Shown piece by piece: positions 19,201 to 27,990 of a stretch of DNA of 64,000 nt. The notes beneath the pieces are model-generated. The model saw only the letters and a list, made by a program, of their open reading frames with translations. It had not been told where the DNA came from and ran no database searches. How positions within the stretch are numbered: the first letter of the stretch is position 1; every line of letters starts with the position of its first letter. The translations under genes were made by a program, and so were the position numbers. The DNA is from Cystobacterineae bacterium (lineage in GTDB: Bacteria > Myxococcota > Myxococcia > Myxococcales > Myxococcaceae): NCBI GenBank assembly GCA_009782175.1, contig WRKR01000001.1:124001-188000 (forward strand). Direction: 5' to 3'.

Positions 19201-21992
19201 GCGAAACTCGTCTCTCGAAGGTGGGAATGCCAAGCGCGGTGATATAGGCGAACGCTCAACTCTTGCCCTGCAAGCAACTTGTCATCAAAACCCATGGCGA
19301 CAATTTGAGGACTCAAGTGGCTTGCCTTTTCCAGAAAGCGAGGAAGTTTCATTCCCAGGACGAATGAGGGCAACACCCGCACTTCGGCATAGTTGGCAAC
19401 ACTCTGCCCATCAGGCCCACTCACCACAGCCTCTATGGTGAGGCTGCGTGCAGAGCCGTCCATGTCAAGTTGTGGATTGAGCACCAGGCTTGCACTGCCT
19501 GCCTCATCCAAGGACTCTGAGCGCGTCGTCTTCTCTTGAGGCTGCACCGAGGGGGTCCGCCCAAATTGCATAGACGAAGCAAACAAGAAGCCCGGCATAT
19601 TTTGGGGCACCCAATAATAGGGGCGTTGGGTGACAAACCATGAAATGGGGTTGTTGCTTAAGTTGCCGCCCGCATAATAGCGTGCAAGCGCCGTTACCTT
19701 GAAGGGCTTGTCGTTGGGCTGCTTGTTTTCAGAAAGCAACTGCACTTCAAATGTTGGAAGGCGATAGGGCTCCACTTGAATGTCCCTGGAAGACAAGAGG
19801 GTGCCTCTGTCCATCAACCACACTGAATAGTGCCCTGAAGGGATGTCTTTTTTGTCAAAGGTGGCAGACAAACCGCCCAAGGCGCTTTGTGTAACAGGCA
19901 ACTCCCAGCTGTTGTCTTCCCCTTTGAGCAGCAGTTTAAATTTTTTCGAAGCGGAGGGGAGTTTAAAGTTCCCCATTTCTCTCTCTCTCACCCAGGCTTT
20001 TATTTGAATTAAATCCCCAGGGCGATAGATGGGGGAATCCGTGACGACAAAGCCCATGGTTTTGCTGGTTTCAGGAACGCGAAAGGCGTTGGACATCCAA
20101 TAAAGCCATGTAGAGCCTGAATGCCAATGGTTGTTGGCAAAGGAGGGCAAAGGCTCTGCGGGGTTTAACACCAAAATGTCTTCCCCATGTTTTATATGGA
20201 CGCGAAGAATGCTTTCCCATGTGGGCTCAGGCAAAAACACCACCTTCCCTTGAGCGTCTGTTTTTTTAGACTGCCAAACAACCTCTTCTTTTTTGTTGTT
20301 TTGGTTTGGGGTTTTCCCTTCTAAAACCACGGTTGCCCCAACAACCGGCGCCGCATTGTCCAGTCTGCGGACAAACAAAACTGTTTCCCCCGCTTCTTCG
20401 ACGGAAGAAACCGAGAGGTTTGTTATTTGCGCACGCACAAAAGCGCGTTCTGTATTCCCTGCTGCGGCGCGCCTTAAACCGATGAGATAAGTGCCGGGTT
20501 GTTTTTTTCCCAAAGCCGCATCCAAAAGCGTGCCTATATCTAAACCAAAAGTTGTCGTATTGCGTTGAGCTAAGGGCAAGTCAACCCATGTGGACACCAA
20601 AGGAGAGCCCAGCATGCGAATGTGTTGGACCATATCTCTTCGGGATGGCTCATTGAGCAACGAGGGGGGCTCGGGCTCTTCCCCCGGGAAAGGTGGTGCT
20701 TCATTGTCGTTGAGATAGAGGGGGTTGTTCGGAAATGGCCAAAGCCCTTCATGCAGTGGGTTTATCCGAAAAATCCGCACATCAGCCACCGTGTCTCCAA
20801 AGCCACGCAAGGGCAAAACGCGCGGGCCATGTGTTTCCAGCATGACATTGGAGTGGTTAAAGCGCAGGAAAGACTCTTTCCATCCCAAATGGAAATGGAC
20901 TTCTTGGTTGCCCAGTTGGTGCAGCACCCGCCCTGAATCATCTCTGATGGGCGCTGGTGCTATCGTCATTCTATAGAGTGTGTCCGGAAGAAACTTTCCA
21001 ACAAGCTGAACGCGCTTGCCATAGGTTTCAAAACGCAAATCCGCCACAGCGGGTTGCAGGCGGACCAATTTTCGAAATGTTGTTAAGTCCAGGTTTTCTA
21101 TGGGCGCAGAAAACACCAAGACAGGCAAATCCCCGCGGTTTCCACAACCCAAGGCCGCTTCTTTCGCAACATTTGCTCCGCCTGAAGCCATAAAAGAAGC
21201 TGAGCCGCATTGCACGGACTGAAGTACAAATGATTGCCTTGTCGACAAGCGTGCACGCCAGAAATGGGTTTTTTCGTTAGCTGCCGACAGACTGACTTCG
21301 ACAAGCAAAACTTTGCCTTCGGGAATTTCTTCTTCAAAACTCACAACCCAATCCGTGGGTTGGCCAAAGGAGGCGCGAGGCATGGCCTCCAGGCGATAGC
21401 GAGAAATAGCAACGCCTGGCAAATCCGCCACCCCAGGCAACTCTTTGAGCTCGAAACGCAACATGCGTCTCAATGCAGCCTCATCAAATGTTTGAGGGAA
21501 TGTCAGCGTCAAATTTCGGAATGGGCGCAACTCTGTGCTTCCATCACTTGGGGAAATGCGGAGGGGGGGCGAAACCATCGTCTTGAGGGTGTATTTTTTC
21601 CCCGCAGCAGAAAATTGAAACTCTGTCAATTCTGGCCAAGGCTCTGCCGGCCTAAACTGTAAAGTGCTCTCATCCAACCAGACATAGGCCCCTGGCCATG
21701 CAGGGGTTATTTGGAGTTTTTTGGCTCCATCATCGGCAGGCCCTTTTTTCCCGTTCTGGCTGCTTGAAAAATAGACGGTAACCGGATCATACCCCCGCAA
21801 AAACTGCTCTGGCAAAAGCTTGGCGGAGGCGGGTTTTTGCCCATCATCCGCAGGCTGATATTGAGCATATAAATCCACACTCCACAGCAAAGTCCACAGG
21901 CATGCACTTCTGGCCAAGAGTGAAATCCACACCGAAAAGACAGTTTTTGAAGACAGGGTACGTGAGGACAAAACATGTTTTAAAATATTCAA
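16215..21992 (-). CDS. Bacterial alpha-2-macroglobulin (YfhM-like) lacking the thioester cysteine
   Basis: A 1925-aa exported protein. The N-terminal signal (about residues 20-44) ends LYAQYQ with no clear lipobox. The MG-domain series (for example ITDSPIYRPGDLIQIKAWVRE in the mirrored form VVTDSPIYRPGD near residue 650) is followed by a bait-like region, and the segment LVVPIQLSDDLTNFSVRAIAVS near residue 1260 precedes the helical TED domain. In the TED domain the thioester motif C-L/T-E-Q reads A-S-L-E-Q, with Ser1446 in place of Cys, so covalent trapping of proteases is not expected. It overlaps the upstream giant gene by 4 bases (ATGA) and abuts pbpC. Confidence 0.9.
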   Translation of the reverse strand: MNILKHVLSSRTLSSKTVFSVWISLLARSACLWTLLWSVDLYAQYQPADDGQKPASAKLLPEQFLRGYDPVTVYFSSSQNGKKGPADDGAKKLQITPAWPGAYVWLDESTLQFRPAEPWPELTEFQFSAAGKKYTLKTMVSPPLRISPSDGSTELRPFRNLTLTFPQTFDEAALRRMLRFELKELPGVADLPGVAISRYRLEAMPRASFGQPTDWVVSFEEEIPEGKVLLVEVSLSAANEKTHFWRARLSTRQSFVLQSVQCGSASFMASGGANVAKEAALGCGNRGDLPVLVFSAPIENLDLTTFRKLVRLQPAVADLRFETYGKRVQLVGKFLPDTLYRMTIAPAPIRDDSGRVLHQLGNQEVHFHLGWKESFLRFNHSNVMLETHGPRVLPLRGFGDTVADVRIFRINPLHEGLWPFPNNPLYLNDNEAPPFPGEEPEPPSLLNEPSRRDMVQHIRMLGSPLVSTWVDLPLAQRNTTTFGLDIGTLLDAALGKKQPGTYLIGLRRAAAGNTERAFVRAQITNLSVSSVEEAGETVLFVRRLDNAAPVVGATVVLEGKTPNQNNKKEEVVWQSKKTDAQGKVVFLPEPTWESILRVHIKHGEDILVLNPAEPLPSFANNHWHSGSTWLYWMSNAFRVPETSKTMGFVVTDSPIYRPGDLIQIKAWVREREMGNFKLPSASKKFKLLLKGEDNSWELPVTQSALGGLSATFDKKDIPSGHYSVWLMDRGTLLSSRDIQVEPYRLPTFEVQLLSENKQPNDKPFKVTALARYYAGGNLSNNPISWFVTQRPYYWVPQNMPGFLFASSMQFGRTPSVQPQEKTTRSESLDEAGSASLVLNPQLDMDGSARSLTIEAVVSGPDGQSVANYAEVRVLPSFVLGMKLPRFLEKASHLSPQIVAMGFDDKLLAGQELSVRLYHRAWHSHLRETSFATGKPRYHSQQTDTLVAEKNIVTKAEPVGVDFAIDKAGVYVVELVARDKMGRVQTLTADLYAGGESPVAWQKSRDGVFELKTDKPSYAPNERARILVQSPFVEGKALVVVEHPEGNQYFWKEVAGSKATVEIPLSPKNTPNLPVHVVLMRGRIGQGKTDDSRYKPMTVAGSLELVVRPESNTLNVQVEHPEVVRPGTKQEFVIKLTDEKNRPLSGEVTLWLVDEAVLSLAKEGSLNPLPAMVLQNRPTSSIRDTRNKVLGMVAELEEEPGGGGEDEMGISGIGGGSFGAALVRKIFKVVPYYAETLLVPASGKLVVPIQLSDDLTNFSVRAIAVSGANRFGWKRSTLKQRLPLLVQPQLPRFIRSGDVFWPGALVRTIEDGGAVEADILVSGLASPAKLNKKFELEKNKPATVALSLEIPSTLPSNVSKLTIRSGVMRTKDKVGDVFLVDLPILADRPPESAASSFSLAPGKTELATFPEAPREGSATQNFVATNQPGILEAAASFNYLLSYQHASLEQRIARMLPLLSLKALTQLLGFKSPAQNVDDSAEALLLSIQQQQAENGLVAWWPGSEGDIGLTASAVEFMVAAQKSGFSLDGDVYKKALQALKASLRSNYAGLWSAYRYNQQTSSLRALAVADSLDDNYLVELFHQRKSMDVASIADLAIAMHKRKELYSSQLEELKKELWQSAIFKLVKGKEVFDRLQNDRQTWGAYLGSATASLAVVWEALLTLDSENPKHLLLREALLSKSNMVRGFGDTYANRRALNALALFLSQPQNLQASSQLEIEGIGKWVLDGKNKVVISDTTSTEKKYAQLEGAALLLRQQMKFIPAETGDKIDSKQSGFVVSRNMTHIQSPPAHYEDLRGTTRELKMGDVVEVHANLSTSEERHYVVFVVPFAAGLELLNPALQNTSSEAITSQTDSTPASYVERRDSEVRYYFTLLPKGSHNFHFRLRAASQGNFIHPPPYAEMLYQDEIRGRGLGMRIRVLGEQEK

Positions 21993-24900
21993 TTGGATTC
22001 TCCCGCACGTGAAAACAAATCTCTCAAATATTCTTCAGGTACTTCATCAGGGGCAGCCTCCATGCCAAAAACAACAGGACGGAAGCGGGCAGGTTGGTTT
22101 TCCCACAGGTTGCTAATGGCCAACCAATATTTGCCCTTGGTCAGCTGCTTGTATTGCTGACAACCCTCTCCCAAAAGTTGGTGCTTCTCATCAAACAACT
22201 TGCACTCAAATGCCTCTGTAGCAGCTTGCACTCCAAGCCCCCAGTGGCCATCCGCCGCCATGGAAAACCCAAACAGTTTTGAAGCCCCGGGAAGCAGCCA
22301 TTCTTCTTCGCCAACCTTCTCTTTTAGCGTGGACTCCTTCTCTTGAGTCCACACAGCAAAGCCTTGAAGCTGCTGGTTGGCAAATGGGCGGACTTCCAAT
22401 TGATAGCGCCCTGCTTTTAGCCACCGCAACATGCGACAACCTTGGCCCATGCCATCCGTTGCCAGCAAAGTTTCGCCTTGCAGAAGAGCGCAGACACCAG
22501 CACTCGCAGCTACATAAATGGTCGCATCCTCATGCAGAAGCAAGGGACGCGACATGCCCTGTGTCGGCAAGTTTTCCCTCATGTTGGGGAGCACCTCCGT
22601 CTGGCTTGTCAAAGGCATGGGCTTTCCAAAAGCTGTACGCTTAGAGGTTGAGCGCTCTGCGTTGCTCTCAAAAGCAACCACTCTCAACGGTTTGTCCGCA
22701 TGCCTTAGGTTTAATTCTCCTTGGACATGGGGAGGAATGTGGCCCTGGCATTCTGTTTGGCGATCGCCATTGTCAAGCATAAGCACACAACTTAAAGCAC
22801 CTATAGCTTTCCAGTTGCGCGGTTGTGGCGAGGCTTTAAGTTGCAAGGCTGTTTTCTTTTCAAAACCTGGCAAGGCTTCAAACAGCCCTTCCAAAACAAG
22901 TGGCTTGGGCATTTCATCTGTTTGCCCAACAAACAACTCTGCTTTCGCCGCCAAGGAAATTAAAAGCAGGCGGTTGGATTTGCCTTTAAGCGAGCAAGCT
23001 TGGAAGCGGCTTTCATTTCGACAAACGTCAACCACCAGGCCTTCTTCATTCAGCAATATGGCCCAGCTGTGGGGGGAAAGCACCATGTCGATGGCGTTTA
23101 TTTTTTCAGAAGGCAAAGCAAACAAACCAACACCCGAAGGGAAACGCGTCTGGGTTTTTCCAAAAGACAAAGGCTCTGCTTTGGACGGCATTTCCACAAA
23201 CCCCCACTGCGCCCTCACAGGCATGGAAGGCACCAAAGGCGACCACAGCTTTGCCAGCACCTCCGTCCCCAGGCCTGCGGCATAGCATTTCCCCTTCTTT
23301 CTTTTGCTCAGCCCTTTTGCTCCCTCCAACTCACACATGGGAGGCAACTCTTGGTTTTGCGCTTGGCTCCACAAAAGAAACATAGAGGTGTTTTTTGAGA
23401 GGAGGCGGCGCAGTTTTGGAGTTGAGCCCAACTCCAAAGTTTTGCTTGCAAAAGCCTCTTTCTGTATTTCCTCTTCCATTTTCAACGAAATGCCTCGGTT
23501 GTTTTCATGCGCAAAAACCCATTTCCCTTCCTGCAAAGCGACAACAGGGCCACAGCTGCGCAAAACACCTGCCTTATTTTCTTCCAGGCAAAAGGCGCCA
23601 TTTGCAGTGGCATAGCTGCCAGAGCGCTTCACGTGAAGCCCAACGGCATTTTTTTTGTCCTGAGCCTTTTTTCCCCAGGCAATGTCCAAAGGTATAAACT
23701 TGGCTGTTAACTTTGCAGAAGGCATTTGGCTCCACAATTGCAGTTGGAATTCCTCTTTTTGGGGCCTTAGCAAAAACCTGCACTCACGCGTTTGTTGTTG
23801 CTTGGCAAGGTGCTCTCCCTGCGCGTTGCTCAATGCGCAGGAAAACAGCGTGTCCCCAGAAACTTCCACTCGCCAAACAAGCTCTCTTTCCGTTTTTGGA
23901 AAAACCAACTCCGCTGCATTTTGCTCTAAAAAAACCACCTGCTCATTCTCAAATGAAGGCTTTTGGGAGACAGGCAACACATGCAAGCTTAACTCTGTGG
24001 CTCCTGTTGCGCGGTTTGGGTTTTCAATGTGCAACACATATTGGCCCTTGCCCAGTTTTTGTGTAAAGGAGCAATTCCAATCAGGCAAGTCAGGGTGGCT
24101 CTCTAAAACCAGTTTGCCTTGCTCATCCACAAGCTGACAGCGGCTGCGCACAGGGCTGTCTGCACGCACAGACAACAGTCCCGCCTCAGCAAGCCCAATG
24201 GGAATTTTGGCCGGCAATGGAACTGTTTTCTTCATTCCCGGCAATAAAACAGAGCTTCCAAGCCACAAGCTCCAATCCACAGCCACATCAGCCAAACTGT
24301 GCTCCGCCACCAACAAATAACGGCCCGGCTTCAAGGGAAGCACAATGCCTGGTGGCTCCTTAGGCTCTCTCGGTTGAGGGGCTGAGGGAGTTTGTCTGGC
24401 TGACGCATATGAAGTTTCTGACTCGTCTGACTCTTCAGCGTTTTCATATTCATCTTCATCAACATAGGACGGCTCTGTTTCTTCTTCATCCTCAGAAAAC
24501 CCGTCGGTTGCCAGCGGGTTGGGTTTTATTAACTCGACAAATTGCGGCTCCTTCCCCTCCTCTTCCAGAAAGAGACGTGCCTGCATTTTGTTGCTTAGGA
24601 AAAAACTCACATGGCTATGGCCTTGCAGGGAAAACCTGAATTGGTTTTTTCCACTCTCGCCAAGTTTGACGGAATACTTTGAAAAAAATTCAACCGGGTG
24701 GACAGCTTCTCCTGACAAAACGGTTGTTGAAAGCACTTTGGAAAGCCGAGTCCTTCGGCTGCTGTTTATTTCCAATGGAAATTGTGTCCAGGAATATTGC
24801 CCTGGCTCCAGTTTAAGCGTCCGTCGGCACTCCAATGAAGCGTCCTGTGGCCACCCCTTCGCATCCTCCAGGCGACAAGAGAGTTTGGCCTCCCCTTCTG

Positions 24901-27238
24901 CAAAACTCTCCAATATATATTCCCCGGCAACGGGTATATGTATTTTTTGGCGGAGCAAATGCCCTGCGCTGACAGGAGAAAAAACGTCCTTGGATACATG
25001 TGCCTCAGCCGCCTCTATGGAGGGGTATTCCGAAAGCAACAAAGCCGCGCGCCCTCTGCTTTTCCCCTGGGCCGTAATTTTGGCCAAATAGCTGCCTTTC
25101 TCCAGGTAGCCATAAAGCAGGCAGTTTCTGCCCCGCCCTTGCGCAACAACCGCATTGGCTTTCCCTGAAAACGGTGTCCACAACTCACATTGGGTAGACA
25201 ACAAACCCGTTGTTTCCAAGCGGTAGAGGCCTGGCTTGCCCACTTTCACCAGCATGGCATGGGACTGTTGCCTCTCAAATGAAAAATATTTCGGCGTTTG
25301 GGCTTTTAACTCAACCAACTCGGGAATGGCAGGCTGCATGCGCTGGGCTTGCACGGGAGCCTTCTTGCCCATGCGCGGTTGAAGCACAAATGAAAGCGGT
25401 TTGTCTCCAGGGTTTTCAACGCTCAAATCTCCTACACTTTCCACGGGCAACAGACACTCGCCCTCACTCACCGAAACAGGCTCTCCATTCCAAGTGCAGC
25501 CAAAGGCTTGTTTGGAGGGTGCATAGAGCGCCAGCCCATGCCGGTTTTTCAGCAGGAGTTTAATGCTCTCTTTTCCACTCAACACAAAACGTATGGGCCT
25601 TGGGGTGTCTATGGGCAGCTTTAGCCAGGAAAACAGACGAAAAATGTGCGAGCTTTTGTTTGCAGAGAGGCCATAGCGGCCTTTTTCCAAAGAGTTAGTG
25701 GGGAAAATACAGCTGACTTTGGGGAGTTTTGAAGGCGTTTCCGGGCGGCTTGTTTCACCTTCTATGCTTAAGGACTCAATGCCCGGGTGTCCGCCATTCA
25801 GCTGTACAGCATAGAGGCCCGAGGGCAAAGAAAGCTCCTCACCACAAACGAAGGGTTTCCCCTGCGCATTGGGTTGTGCTGTCTGACGTCCATCCTCTCC
25901 CAGTGCATAAACACTGCAATGGGTTTCGCGCTCGCCACCCACAGCAACACGCACTTTGCTCTCCTTGCCTTCTGGGGCCAACCACTCAAACCAAAGCGTC
26001 GCAGCGCTCCCATTATAATTAAAACGCTGCTGAAACTTCTCCTTAGGGCCAAGCTCTAAACCTGAAAAAGCCACTCGCTTGGGTTTGCTTGAGCCTCCCT
26101 CATCCATTTGCTCAAGCACACAACCCAAGGAGAGCCCATCCTCATCCGGAGGAAAGTCCTCTATGAAAAAAGCATAGCTGCCTCTCTCTAAAGAAAAATA
26201 TTGCCTCTTTTCTGTGCTCCTCTCAAGCACCCTGTCCTCCTCGCCTCTCTCTTTCCACTCTGTATTGGGCAACCACTCCATTGTCCCCGTGGCGCCTGGT
26301 TGTCCACGCAACACCAGCATATAGGCCATCTGCTGCCATGGGTGGAAGGTGCAGGCTTTGTCCGAAGCATTCCCATCCAAAGTGCAACTCTCCTGCTCGT
26401 CAAGCCGTCGAATCAGTTTGCTCTCCAGCTGCGACCCATAAGAGTGCATGCGCACTTTGGCGTCTTTTTGAGCATCTATGCGCAGCAAAGCGGTTTGTAT
26501 GCCTTCAGCAAAACCTAAACTCAAAACACCTGAAGCGGGTATTTCCCACCTTAAAAAACCCTCTTTAGAGAGGGAAAAATATTCATGGTATACGCTGAGC
26601 GTCTCATCCACTTTGGCCTCGGTGCTCTCAGCAGCCAGGCCCCAAAGCTGCAAGGCATAAACGCCTGGCTCCAGGTTTTCTGCCCAAAACAACTCCCGCA
26701 TGCCCGAGGGGTGTTTTGTGTTCAACGAGGGGGTTTGCCCCATCCACCACTGGCCATTCCTGCGCAAAGCCGCCTTCCAAAGCGTTTTTCCAACAACACG
26801 TATGCTGGGTGCCTTCGCCTCTTTCACCTCAAACCAAAACGTCGCCTGCTGCAAAGGGCGAAGCTGCACCGAGGCGCTGGAGCCCGGCGGCAAAAACACA
26901 GGCTCCACATTTATTTCCTCAAAAGGCTTTGCCGACAGGCGCACCTTCCCCTGGCCATTGGGCAGAGACTCTAAAAGCAAACGGTAGTCGCCCTCCTCCA
27001 AAACCACATTCAGCTGACAGTTGCTTTTCCCCACTTGGCCAGAGCGCTCCATGGGTCCATGCACACGCCCAACCAAAACACAAGAGGTGCCACTGGCACT
27101 CTCCGCTGAAAGCTGCCAGGCGGAAGAGGTTTTGAGTTTGAAAAAAACTTCTTGCTTGCCTCGTGCAGGCACCTCCTCGGTGGACCAGGAAAGTGTTGCA
27201 AGTGCTGTGGATAAAAAACTCGCTAGCATACAGCCCAT
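21989..27238 (-). CDS. Giant exported repetitive protein, operon partner of alpha-2-macroglobulin/PbpC
   Basis: A 1749-aa protein from the ATG at 27238 (CAGGG 8 bases upstream) with a signal sequence MGCMLASFLSTALATLS. I do not recognise a named full-length family. It contains about ten recurring beta modules of roughly 100-170 residues, each with an L-x-x-G-x-Y-x-L strand: EEGDYRLLLES, EPGVYALQLWG, LERGSYAFFIED, LPSGLYAVQLN, LEKGSYLAKITAQG, LKPGRYLLVAEH, LGKGQYVLHIEN, LKAGRYQLEVRP and LTKGKYWLAISN. The pattern recalls pre-peptidase C-terminal (PPC) jelly-roll domains. An acidic linker (EDEEETEPSYVDEDEYENAE) lies in the middle. It overlaps the macroglobulin start by 4 bases, so co-translation and joint function in the periplasm are likely. 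Confidence 0.72.
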   Translation of the reverse strand: MGCMLASFLSTALATLSWSTEEVPARGKQEVFFKLKTSSAWQLSAESASGTSCVLVGRVHGPMERSGQVGKSNCQLNVVLEEGDYRLLLESLPNGQGKVRLSAKPFEEINVEPVFLPPGSSASVQLRPLQQATFWFEVKEAKAPSIRVVGKTLWKAALRRNGQWWMGQTPSLNTKHPSGMRELFWAENLEPGVYALQLWGLAAESTEAKVDETLSVYHEYFSLSKEGFLRWEIPASGVLSLGFAEGIQTALLRIDAQKDAKVRMHSYGSQLESKLIRRLDEQESCTLDGNASDKACTFHPWQQMAYMLVLRGQPGATGTMEWLPNTEWKERGEEDRVLERSTEKRQYFSLERGSYAFFIEDFPPDEDGLSLGCVLEQMDEGGSSKPKRVAFSGLELGPKEKFQQRFNYNGSAATLWFEWLAPEGKESKVRVAVGGERETHCSVYALGEDGRQTAQPNAQGKPFVCGEELSLPSGLYAVQLNGGHPGIESLSIEGETSRPETPSKLPKVSCIFPTNSLEKGRYGLSANKSSHIFRLFSWLKLPIDTPRPIRFVLSGKESIKLLLKNRHGLALYAPSKQAFGCTWNGEPVSVSEGECLLPVESVGDLSVENPGDKPLSFVLQPRMGKKAPVQAQRMQPAIPELVELKAQTPKYFSFERQQSHAMLVKVGKPGLYRLETTGLLSTQCELWTPFSGKANAVVAQGRGRNCLLYGYLEKGSYLAKITAQGKSRGRAALLLSEYPSIEAAEAHVSKDVFSPVSAGHLLRQKIHIPVAGEYILESFAEGEAKLSCRLEDAKGWPQDASLECRRTLKLEPGQYSWTQFPLEINSSRRTRLSKVLSTTVLSGEAVHPVEFFSKYSVKLGESGKNQFRFSLQGHSHVSFFLSNKMQARLFLEEEGKEPQFVELIKPNPLATDGFSEDEEETEPSYVDEDEYENAEESDESETSYASARQTPSAPQPREPKEPPGIVLPLKPGRYLLVAEHSLADVAVDWSLWLGSSVLLPGMKKTVPLPAKIPIGLAEAGLLSVRADSPVRSRCQLVDEQGKLVLESHPDLPDWNCSFTQKLGKGQYVLHIENPNRATGATELSLHVLPVSQKPSFENEQVVFLEQNAAELVFPKTERELVWRVEVSGDTLFSCALSNAQGEHLAKQQQTRECRFLLRPQKEEFQLQLWSQMPSAKLTAKFIPLDIAWGKKAQDKKNAVGLHVKRSGSYATANGAFCLEENKAGVLRSCGPVVALQEGKWVFAHENNRGISLKMEEEIQKEAFASKTLELGSTPKLRRLLSKNTSMFLLWSQAQNQELPPMCELEGAKGLSKRKKGKCYAAGLGTEVLAKLWSPLVPSMPVRAQWGFVEMPSKAEPLSFGKTQTRFPSGVGLFALPSEKINAIDMVLSPHSWAILLNEEGLVVDVCRNESRFQACSLKGKSNRLLLISLAAKAELFVGQTDEMPKPLVLEGLFEALPGFEKKTALQLKASPQPRNWKAIGALSCVLMLDNGDRQTECQGHIPPHVQGELNLRHADKPLRVVAFESNAERSTSKRTAFGKPMPLTSQTEVLPNMRENLPTQGMSRPLLLHEDATIYVAASAGVCALLQGETLLATDGMGQGCRMLRWLKAGRYQLEVRPFANQQLQGFAVWTQEKESTLKEKVGEEEWLLPGASKLFGFSMAADGHWGLGVQAATEAFECKLFDEKHQLLGEGCQQYKQLTKGKYWLAISNLWENQPARFRPVVFGMEAAPDEVPEEYLRDLFSRAGESN

Positions 27239-27564
27239 AAAAAAAGCCCTGGGTGCACAAAACACACCCTCAAAAATGGTTAAATGGTGAGGCACCCACA
27301 ACGTGCCACTCCCAGAAGCCTATTCTCACGCATAACCCAAACATGCACCCAATAACTGCTGAGAAGCACACAAACACATGTGAGCATGCTGAGGACCATG
27401 AGGCAGACAAAGGGGAGTGGCTTCCCTATTGCTCTCATTCTTCTCTTTTTTGTTTTTTTGCTTTGTTGTTTTGCTTTGTTTTTTGCGGGTATTCCAAGCA
27501 TTTTTAAAGCCATAAGCAACTTAAGGTTTTGGCTAAAGCAACCCTCTAAGCTATAGGCTTTCAA
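27239..27564. other. Divergent intergenic region with T-rich tract
   Basis: 326 bases between the giant exported protein (leftward) and the DUF485-like gene (rightward). It has a T-rich tract at about 27440-27490 built from TTTTTTTGCTTTGT-like units, close to the one at 6230-6280. Both promoters should lie here, but no clear -35/-10 pair could be fixed. No convincing gene is present. Confidence 0.45.
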
Positions 27565-27990
27565 ATGCGCTTGCCTTTGTGCCTTGCCATATTCGTTCTT
27601 CTTATTTCAGGCAGCTATTATGCCCTCATTGCCTTTGCGCCGCAGGCTCTACGGGCGGAATGGGGGGGCTTTCCCCTCTCCATTCTCTGTGGCCTTGGCG
27701 TGTTTGTGGCAGGAGCTGCCCTTGGCCTCCTCTATGCTTTTATGCCTTCGGCCAAAACACCTCCCACGCCCAAGGAGGTGGGGCCAACACCCAACACGCA
27801 AGACAGGCAGGGCATGCAGGACAACCCAGGCAAAAATTTGAAAGGTGCCCCACGGCCTCTTTCAGGGCCACAGGAGAGGAGGCAGGGCTTTGAGGGGCAT
27901 GCTCCGAGGAGCTCCGTGGGGGCAACTGGGGCACGGGGAGAGGCCTCTGGGGAAAGCGTGGAAATGGCCTTCAAGTTGGGTGGGGTGTGA
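27565..27990 (+). CDS. Small two-helix membrane protein, DUF485-like symporter partner
   Basis: A 141-aa protein. Two transmembrane helices (about 4-25 and 38-60) are arranged as in DUF485/YjcH proteins, which are co-encoded with ActP acetate symporters. A Pro/Gly/Gln-rich, probably cytoplasmic tail of about 80 residues follows, unusual for the family and low in complexity. Its stop overlaps the GTG start of the symporter gene by 4 bases, so the two are translationally coupled. The DUF485 call rests on topology and context more than on sequence. Confidence 0.6.
   Translation: MRLPLCLAIFVLLISGSYYALIAFAPQALRAEWGGFPLSILCGLGVFVAGAALGLLYAFMPSAKTPPTPKEVGPTPNTQDRQGMQDNPGKNLKGAPRPLSGPQERRQGFEGHAPRSSVGATGARGEASGESVEMAFKLGGV

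Noticed and set aside
16188-27290. Long plus-strand open frames opposite pbpC, the macroglobulin and the giant protein
   Set aside because: They lack family features and mirror the codon pattern of the real minus-strand genes.
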